Part shown: one piece after another, positions 7,920-12,402 of the stretch
How the letters are laid out: the number at the start of each line of letters is the position of its first letter
Numbering within the stretch: position 1 is the stretch's first letter
DNA from: Alphaproteobacteria bacterium
Lineage (GTDB): Bacteria; Pseudomonadota; Alphaproteobacteria; Sphingomonadales; Sphingomonadaceae
Direction of reading: 5' to 3'
NCBI GenBank assembly: GCA_005882415.1
Contig: VBAE01000059.1
Coordinates: 1 to 12,402 of the forward strand
Length of the DNA stretch: 12,402 bases
Notes under the pieces: generated by a model
What the model was told of the DNA's origin: nothing
Databases searched by the model: none
The model's input: the letters and a program-made list of their open reading frames with translations, nothing else
Translations under genes and position numbers: made by a program

Positions 7920-8004
7920 CGTCATTGCGAGCGTAGCGAAGCAATCCAGTGCTGACTCGGACGCCGCACTGGATTGCCGCGTCGCTTCGCTCCTCGCAAT
8001 GACG
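7920..8004. repeat. REP-like palindromic repeat between convergent genes
   Basis: An 85-bp imperfect palindrome. The outer arms CGTCATTGCGAG (7920-7931) and CTCGCAATGACG (7993-8004) are perfectly complementary over 12 bp. The inner arms GCAATCCAGTGC (7941-7952) and GCACTGGATTGC (7966-7977) are also perfect over 12 bp, around a 13-nt loop. Between them AGCGAAG pairs with CTTCGCT, with a few unpaired bases. The CGTCATTGCGAG...AGCGAAGCAATCCAG type is a dispersed element I know from many bacterial genomes. It fills almost the whole mazG-hflX gap and could fold in RNA from either strand, so it may act as a bidirectional transcription stop or mRNA stabiliser. There is no U-tract for a classical intrinsic terminator. 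Confidence 0.85.
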
Positions 8005-8012
8005 GGTTAGCC

Positions 8013-9293
8013 CTACGCCGGCTGCGGCCAGCGGGATTCGAAGCGGGCCCAGTCGGCGTCGGACAGGCGGACCTCATATTCGGTCTCGGCGCCTTCGTTG
8101 CGCTGGGCGACGACTTCGCCATTGGCGTGGAGCCAGGCGATCGCCTCGCCCGCGCCCGCCGACAGGGTGATGTGCCGCACCTTGGCGCCCTTGCGGAGGT
8201 GCTCGCCGGCGCATTCCATCAGCGTGTCGACGCCCTCGCCGGTCAGAGCGGAGATCACCACCACTTCCTCGCGGCGAAGCGCCTCGGTGCGGACGCTTTC
8301 CGCTTCTTCTTCCGGAAGGGCGTCGATCTTGTTCCAGGCCTCGATCATCGGGGCGCCCCCTTCCCCGCCGGCACCGATGTCGGCGAGGACCTGCTCGACG
8401 TCCTGGCGCTGGGCGTCGCTGTCGGGGTGCGAGATGTCGCGCACGTGGATGATGAGGTCGGCCGAGATCACCTCTTCCAAAGTAGCGCGGAAGGCGGCGA
8501 CGAGCTGGGTCGGGAGTTCGGAGATGAAGCCGACGGTGTCCGAGAGGATCGCCTTGTCGAACCCGGGCAGCTCGATCTCGCGCATCGTCGGGTCGAGCGT
8601 GGCGAAGAGGAGGTTCTCGGCCATCACGTCCGCCCTGGTCAGGCGGTTGAACAGGGTCGACTTGCCGGCATTGGTGTAGCCGACGAGGGCGATCACCGGC
8701 CAGGGCGCGCGCTGGCGGCGGGCGCGGTGGAGGGTGCGGGTGCGGGTGACCTGCTCCAGCTCCTTCTTCAATTTCGCCATGCGGTCGCGGATCAGCCTTC
8801 GGTCGGCCTCGATCTGGGTTTCGCCCGGGCCGCCGAGGAAGCCGAAGCCGCCGCGCTGGCGTTCGAGGTGGGTCCAGCTCCGGACCAGCCGCCCCGCCTG
8901 ATAGTCGAGATGGGCGAGCTCGACCTGCAACCGCCCCTCCGACGTCGCCGCCCGCTCGCCGAAAATCTCGAGGATAAGCCCGGTGCGGTCGATCACCTTG
9001 GCCTTGGTGCCGGTCTCCAGATTCTTCTGCTGGATGGGCGTGATCGAGGCGTCGACGATCAGAAGCTCGGCCCCGGTCCGGTCGACCGCTTCCGCGATCA
9101 TCTCGACCTGGCCGCTGCCGAACAGAGTCCCCGCCTTGGCGCCGCGGATCCGGAAGTGGAGTTTCTCCACTACCTCGATGCCGATCGCCTCGGCGAGGCC
9201 CGCGGCCTCGTCGAGCCGCGCGTCGATGTCGCGGCGGGCATTGCCCTGGCTCAAATCGGGAAGAGCGATGACGGCCTTCGCCCCGCGGCTCAC
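8013..9293 (-). CDS. hflX: Ribosome-associated GTPase HflX
   Basis: Obg/HflX-type GTPase that binds the 50S subunit and can split stalled ribosomes. From the GTG at 9293 it has 426 residues. The N-terminal HflX domain includes TLFGSGQVEMIA (56-67) and GPGETQIEADRR (155-166). A helical linker follows, then the G domain: G1 G205-YTNAGKS212, G3 D252-TVG255, G4 N321-KID324, G5 S348-AL. The C-terminal domain is short and normal. The start is uncertain. In the same frame upstream lies SVFNRDADGDVSRGA, which looks like genuine HflX N-terminus, beginning at a CTG (9326) with GAGGAG 8 nt upstream that overlaps the TGA ending the old hfq frame. No ATG/GTG/TTG is available there, and the GTG at 9293 has no obvious Shine-Dalgarno. 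The true protein may be 437 residues. Confidence 0.95.
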   Translation of the reverse strand: MSRGAKAVIALPDLSQGNARRDIDARLDEAAGLAEAIGIEVVEKLHFRIRGAKAGTLFGSGQVEMIAEAVDRTGAELLIVDASITPIQQKNLETGTKAKVIDRTGLILEIFGERAATSEGRLQVELAHLDYQAGRLVRSWTHLERQRGGFGFLGGPGETQIEADRRLIRDRMAKLKKELEQVTRTRTLHRARRQRAPWPVIALVGYTNAGKSTLFNRLTRADVMAENLLFATLDPTMREIELPGFDKAILSDTVGFISELPTQLVAAFRATLEEVISADLIIHVRDISHPDSDAQRQDVEQVLADIGAGGEGGAPMIEAWNKIDALPEEEAESVRTEALRREEVVVISALTGEGVDTLMECAGEHLRKGAKVRHITLSAGAGEAIAWLHANGEVVAQRNEGAETEYEVRLSDADWARFESRWPQPA

Positions 9294-9322
9294 ATCGCCG
9301 TCGGCATCGCGATTGAAAACGC

Positions 9323-9427
9323 TCAGGCGGCCGGCTCCTCGTCTTCGGCTTCCATCAGGCTGACCGGATGCTCGGGCTGAACGGTTGAGACGGCGTGCTT
9401 GTAGACCAGCTGCGAGAGCCCGTCACG
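9323..9427 (-). pseudogene. Remnant of second Hfq domain, out of frame
   Basis: Read in the +1 frame relative to the 109-residue hfq frame, this stretch encodes RDGLSQLVYKHAVSTVQPEH and then a short acidic tail ending EDEEPAA. Over RDG to the end of the Sm2 region, 14 of 24 positions match the first Hfq domain, including YKHA-[IV]-ST. Compared with domain 1, the 24 residues between PVT and RDG (72 nt) are replaced by 4 nt (CCAG), a net loss of 68 nt that shifts the frame. No further stop or indel is present, so the loss is recent, or is an error in the sequence. An undamaged gene would encode about 165 residues with two Sm domains. There is no separate start or ribosome-binding site for this piece. 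Confidence 0.78.
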
Positions 9428-9440
9428 CTGGGGTGACGGG
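9419..9440. repeat. Perfect 8-bp hairpin at the Hfq domain-2 junction
   Basis: CCCGTCAC, a 6-nt loop and GTGACGGG, with no mismatch. On the coding (minus) strand the first arm encodes the P-V-T of the domain-2 first strand and the second arm the R-D-G of the later strand. The TGA ending the 109-residue frame (9423-9425) lies in the second arm. No T-run follows, so it is not a standard terminator. Confidence 0.85.
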
Positions 9441-9752
9441 CTCGCCCGAGCGGCGGACGGCGCCGAGGAAGACTTCCTGGAGGAGCACCGGCTTGCGGCG
9501 GTCGAATTGCTCGGCGAAGCTCTTCTCGATCTCGGCAACGTCCAATGGGTGCGACGGCATGATCGTCGAGATGGCGTGCTTGTAGATGAGCTGGGCCTGG
9601 CCGTCGCGGCGAAGAAGGACCGAGAAATTGTCGAACCAGGTGATGATCCCCTGGAGCTTGACGCCCTTGACGAGGAACATGGTCACCGGCGTCTTGGAGC
9701 GCCTCAGCCCGTTCAGAAACATGTCCTGGAGGTTGTTGACCTTCTCGGCCAT
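9423..9752 (-). CDS. hfq: RNA chaperone Hfq with truncated second Hfq domain
   Basis: Sm-like hexameric RNA-binding protein that promotes sRNA-mRNA pairing. Residues 8-66 are a complete Hfq fold: N-terminal helix NLQDMFLNGLRRSKTPVT, Sm1 strands with FLVKGVKLQG and WFDNFSVLLRRDG, and the Sm2 motif YKHAIST. A linker (67-89) leads into a second N-terminal helix and first strand, LLQEVFLGAVRRSGEPVT (90-107), with 10 of 17 aligned positions identical to the first copy from LQ onward. Two residues later the frame stops inside a hairpin. The rest of domain 2 follows in another frame (9323-9427). The protein made is thus 109 residues, one working Sm domain plus a stub. It follows ntrX by 129 nt and has its own AAGGAG ribosome-binding site, as usual for alphaproteobacterial ntrYX-hfq-hflX. 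Confidence 0.9.
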   Translation of the reverse strand: MAEKVNNLQDMFLNGLRRSKTPVTMFLVKGVKLQGIITWFDNFSVLLRRDGQAQLIYKHAISTIMPSHPLDVAEIEKSFAEQFDRRKPVLLQEVFLGAVRRSGEPVTPA

Positions 9753-9760
9753 CGCCCACT

Positions 9761-9766
9761 CTCCTT
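9761..9766 (-). promoter_or_regulatory. Ribosome-binding site of hfq
   Basis: AAGGAG on the minus strand, 8 nt before the hfq ATG at 9752. It is the strongest Shine-Dalgarno in the window and settles the hfq start. Confidence 0.7.
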
Positions 9767-9822
9767 ATTGGCGGAATTGAATCCGCTAGGGAGCCGCCCC
9801 AACCGGCGTCTTGCCCGCCCCT

Positions 9823-9850
9823 TAACTAAGCGTCAGGCGACGGGTTTCAA
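9823..9850 (-). promoter_or_regulatory. Possible sigma-70-type promoter of hfq
   Basis: On the minus strand TTGAAA (9845-9850, 5 of 6 to the -35 consensus) is followed after 16 nt by TAGTTA (9823-9828, a poor -10 match). It would start transcription near 9815, about 60 nt before the hfq ATG. The 129-nt ntrX-hfq gap is the largest among the minus-strand genes, so an independent hfq promoter is reasonable, but these boxes are weak. The gap also has a short ACCC-N4-GGGT dyad (9861-9872) just after the ntrX stop. Confidence 0.3.
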
Positions 9851-9881
9851 TATCAGTGGCACCCTTTGGGGTCCAGCAATG

Positions 9882-11270
9882 CTATTCCCCGCCCCCGCCC
9901 TTGGGGTCGCCAATGCCCAACGCCTTCAATTTACGGTGCAAAGCGGAGCGCTCCATCCCGATAAACGTGGCCGTCCGGGAGATATTGCCCGAGAAACGGC
10001 GGATCTGGACGCGGAGATACTCGCGCTCGAACGTCTCTCGCGCTTCCCTGAGCGGGGTGCCCATGATCGCCTTCACCGCCTCGCCGGGGCTTAGCTGGGC
10101 CTGGTCGTTCAAAATCTCGGGCGGAAGCATGTCGAGCTCGATCGACCCCACCCGCGCGCCGGGGGCGAGGATGATGGTGCGCTCGATCACGTTGCGGAGC
10201 TGGCGGACGTTACCGGGCCAGTCGTAAGCCTGGAGCGCGGCGATCGCGTCAGCCGAGAAATTGGGCGTCGGAAGCCGCTGCTCGGCCGCGTAGCGGGCTG
10301 CGAAATGGGCGACCAGCTCGGGAATGTCCTCCCGGCGCTCGGCGAGCGCAGGCAGGTGAACGGGAACGACGTTCAGGCGGTAGAACAGGTCCTCGCGGAA
10401 GCGTCCGCCGGCGATCTCCTCGGCGAGCAGGCGCGAGGTCGACGAGACGACCCGCATGTCGACCTTGACCATCCGCTGTCCGCCGACGCGGGTGAAGCTC
10501 TGGTCGGTCAGCACCCGCAGGATCTTGGCCTGGGCCGGGAGCGGCATGTCGGCGATCTCGTCCAAAAAGAGCGTGCCGCCATGGGCCTGTTCGAGCAGGC
10601 CCGGCCGGGCGAGCTCGCCCCCCTCCTCCACGCCGAACAATTCCTCCTCGACGCGTTCCGGGGTCATGCGCGCGGCGCTGACCACGATGAATGGCGCCCG
10701 TGCCCGCTGGCTCCAGTCGTGGAGAAGCCGGGCAGCGACTTCCTTGCCTACCCCGGCGGGGCCGCTGATCAGCACCCGGCTGCCGGTGCCGGCGACGCGC
10801 TTCAGGGTCGCCCGGACCGCATTGATCCCTACCGAGGAGCCGGTGAGCTCGGTCTCCTGGCCGATCTGGGCGCGGAGGGTTTCATTCTCGCGACGCAGCC
10901 GGTCGGTCTCGGTCGCTCGTGCGACGAGGTGGAGGAGATGGCCTGCCTCGAACGGCTTTTCGATGAAATCGACCGCGCCTTGGCGGATTGCCGCCACGGC
11001 TGTGTCGAGATTTCCGTGGCCCGAAATCATCAGCACCGGCAGCGAAGGGTCGCGACGCTTGATCTCCTCCAGAAGCTGGAGCCCGTCCAGCTTCGACCCC
11101 TGGAGCCACACATCGAGGAGGATCAGCGACGGCCGCCGCTCCACGAGAGCAGCGAGCGCCTCGCTGCTGCTTGCGGCGGTTCGGGCCGAATAGCCCTCGT
11201 CTTCCAATACGCCCGAGACGAGGTCCCGAATGTCCTGCTCGTCGTCTACTACCAGGATGTCCAGTGCCAT
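9882..11270 (-). CDS. ntrX: Nitrogen/redox response regulator NtrX
   Basis: Partner response regulator of NtrY; 462 residues with receiver, AAA+ and Fis-type DNA-binding domains. The receiver has the acidic pocket D9-D10, phospho-acceptor D53, S83 and K105. The AAA+ domain has a Walker A GPAGVGKE (170-177), Walker B TLFLDEI (233-239), the FREDLFYRLN segment (291-300) and the WPGNVRQLRN sensor II (351-360). The C-terminal helix-turn-helix is at about 429-451 (NISRTATFIGMERSALHRKL). The sigma-54 contact loop normally reading GAFTGA is absent: between ELFG and LLEQAHGGTLF there is only VEEGGELARPG. This fits NtrX proteins of Alphaproteobacteria, which are thought to work without sigma-54. The ATG is 3 nt after the ntrY stop (TAGGTCATG), with no clear ribosome-binding site, indicating coupling to ntrY. 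Confidence 0.93.
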   Translation of the reverse strand: MALDILVVDDEQDIRDLVSGVLEDEGYSARTAASSSEALAALVERRPSLILLDVWLQGSKLDGLQLLEEIKRRDPSLPVLMISGHGNLDTAVAAIRQGAVDFIEKPFEAGHLLHLVARATETDRLRRENETLRAQIGQETELTGSSVGINAVRATLKRVAGTGSRVLISGPAGVGKEVAARLLHDWSQRARAPFIVVSAARMTPERVEEELFGVEEGGELARPGLLEQAHGGTLFLDEIADMPLPAQAKILRVLTDQSFTRVGGQRMVKVDMRVVSSTSRLLAEEIAGGRFREDLFYRLNVVPVHLPALAERREDIPELVAHFAARYAAEQRLPTPNFSADAIAALQAYDWPGNVRQLRNVIERTIILAPGARVGSIELDMLPPEILNDQAQLSPGEAVKAIMGTPLREARETFEREYLRVQIRRFSGNISRTATFIGMERSALHRKLKALGIGDPKGGGGE

Positions 11271-11273
11271 GAC

Positions 11274-12402
11274 CTAACCGTTCGCCGCAGTGTCTTCAGA
11301 ATAGCGGAAGCCGCCCGAGAGCCGGGCAAGCGCTTCCGCGTCGAATGTCAGGCGAACCAGAGTTCCCCCGCCTGGTGCATCATCAAAGTCGATGGTGCCG
11401 AAATGTTCCTCCACGATCTTCTTGACGATGGCGAGGCCAAGACCCGTGCCCTTCACCCGCGTCGTCATGTAGGGCTCGGTGAGGCGCCCGCGCTCGGCCG
11501 GAAGGCCGATGCCGCTGTCGGTGACCTCGATGTGGAGATGGCCGGCGCGGTCGCGAAGGGAAATGACGATCGAGTCCCCTTCCCGCCCCGGATCCTCCTC
11601 GCGCCGCTGCTGGATCGCCTCGACCCCGTTCTTGACGATGTTGGTCAGCGCCTGGCCGAGCAGGCGGCGGTCGCAGACCAGCATCGGCGACGAATCGGGT
11701 GCATCGAGGCGGAAGGCGATGTCGGGATGGGCGACCTCGTGCAGGAAAAGGGCCTGGCGGGCGATCTCGGCCACCCTCTCCTCCGCGAAGACCGGCTTGG
11801 GCATTCGCGCGAAGGAGGAGAATTCGTCGACCATGCGGCGGAGGTCGCCGACCTGGCGGACGATGGTGCCGGTGAGCCGCTCGAATGTCGCTGAGTCCGA
11901 GCTGATCTCCCGCCCGTAACGGCGCTGGAGCCGCTCGGCGGCGAGCTGGATCGGGGTCAAAGGGTTCTTGATCTCGTGGGCGATGCGGCGGGCGACGTCG
12001 GACCAGGCGGCGCGGCGCTGGTCGAGCAATTGCTCGGTGATGTCGTCGAAGGTGAGGACGTGGCCGCCCTCCACCTTCACCCGCTTGACCGCCAGCGTCC
12101 GCGGCTCGCCGCCCGAGGCGAACTGAATCACCCCTTCCCGCTCCTCGCTGCGAAGCTGGGCGTCGAGCTCGGGCGCGAGCACCGCAAGCTCCTGCCCGAT
12201 CGCCGCCTCCTTGCTGGTCTTCAGGAGATCCTCGGCCGAGCTGTTGATCAGCCGGACGTTGCGGTTCTGGTCGACCGAGATGACGCCCGCGGTCACGCCC
12301 GACAGCACCGCCTCGATGAACGAACGGCGGTTGTCGAGCTGGGCGTTGGCGGAGACCAGAGCGCCGGTCTGTTCCTCCAGCCGCCGGGTCATCCGGCTGA
12401 AC
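11274..12402 (-). CDS. ntrY: Sensor histidine kinase NtrY, 5' partial
   Basis: C-terminal 376 codons of the membrane sensor kinase; the N-terminal transmembrane and periplasmic parts and most of HAMP lie beyond the window edge. Numbering from the internal ATG at 12392, residues 1-22 are the end of HAMP with a coiled-coil look. Residues 23-118 are a PAS domain (FIEAVLSGVTAGVISVD, then VLTFDDITEQ). The HisKA helix has the phospho-acceptor H139 in RRIAHEIKNPLTPIQ. The ATP-binding domain shows the N box TNIVKNGVEAIQ, G1 VTDSGIGLPAE and G2 GTGLGLAIVKKI. All catalytic boxes are intact. The ATG at 12392 is not the start, because the frame continues through F-S-R to the end of the window. It is the upstream gene of a coupled ntrY-ntrX pair. 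Confidence 0.94.
   Translation of the reverse strand, partial: FSRMTRRLEEQTGALVSANAQLDNRRSFIEAVLSGVTAGVISVDQNRNVRLINSSAEDLLKTSKEAAIGQELAVLAPELDAQLRSEEREGVIQFASGGEPRTLAVKRVKVEGGHVLTFDDITEQLLDQRRAAWSDVARRIAHEIKNPLTPIQLAAERLQRRYGREISSDSATFERLTGTIVRQVGDLRRMVDEFSSFARMPKPVFAEERVAEIARQALFLHEVAHPDIAFRLDAPDSSPMLVCDRRLLGQALTNIVKNGVEAIQQRREEDPGREGDSIVISLRDRAGHLHIEVTDSGIGLPAERGRLTEPYMTTRVKGTGLGLAIVKKIVEEHFGTIDFDDAPGGGTLVRLTFDAEALARLSGGFRYSEDTAANG

Noticed and set aside
7974..9380. Long plus-strand open frame of 468 codons opposite hflX
   Set aside because: It is a GC-driven shadow: the minus strand carries all GTPase motifs of HflX, and the plus-strand translation has low-complexity composition and no recognisable domain.
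9419..9440. The hfq hairpin as an intrinsic terminator
   Set aside because: No T-run follows on the minus strand, and both arms are explained by codons for conserved Hfq residues.
9423..9440. Programmed +1 frameshift joining the two hfq frames
   Set aside because: A frameshift would restore Sm2 but not the roughly 23 missing core residues, so the joined domain could not fold as an Sm domain; no slippery sequence is evident.
9855..9872. TGGCAC on the plus strand as a sigma-54 -24 element
   Set aside because: No TTGC/TTGCA at the required spacing follows, and it would point into the end of ntrX rather than toward a gene start.
10305..11894. Plus-strand open frame of 529 codons opposite ntrX and ntrY
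   Set aside because: Shadow of two well-supported minus-strand genes with intact catalytic motifs.

Overview
The window is chromosomal DNA of high GC content, with C/G-rich third codon positions, from an alphaproteobacterium. It most resembles the sphingomonads. The reasons are the gene order (dacC-tmk-holB-metG followed by tatD, and ntrY-ntrX-hfq-hflX on the other strand), a short MetRS without zinc cysteines, a membrane-anchored retropepsin-like protease, and an Hfq gene followed by the remains of a second Hfq domain. The species assignment is inferred from gene content only. No phage, transposase, CRISPR, tRNA or rRNA is visible, and most of the window is ordinary housekeeping sequence.

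Left part, plus strand, 1-4312: a tight operon of a D,D-carboxypeptidase (5' end outside the window), thymidylate kinase, the DNA polymerase III delta-prime subunit and methionyl-tRNA synthetase. Gaps are 1 nt or negative. It is interrupted by a minus-strand gene (4309-4995) for an unrecognised secreted protein with two cysteine-pair repeats. That gene shares a CTAG stop with metG and overlaps the start of tatD. The plus strand then continues with tatD, a PhnP-like metallo-beta-lactamase-fold hydrolase and a retropepsin-like protease, joined by 1-4 nt overlaps. After an AT-rich 53-nt gap comes mazG.

Middle, 7918-8012: an 85-bp imperfect palindrome of the dispersed REP-like type separates the convergent genes mazG and hflX.

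Right part, minus strand, 8013-12402: ntrY (5' end outside the window), ntrX, hfq and hflX. NtrYX is a two-component system. Hfq is an RNA chaperone and HflX a ribosome-associated GTPase, so this block links envelope, nitrogen or redox signalling with post-transcriptional control.

The most unusual finding is at hfq. The first Sm domain is intact, but a second Hfq domain downstream has lost about 68 nt of its core. The lost segment is replaced by a perfect 8-bp hairpin, and the reading frame ends inside that hairpin. The frame downstream still encodes a clean second Sm2 motif. This is either a real collapse of a tandem-domain Hfq or a sequencing/assembly deletion at a hairpin. It also affects how hflX, whose likely start overlaps the old hfq stop, would be translated.
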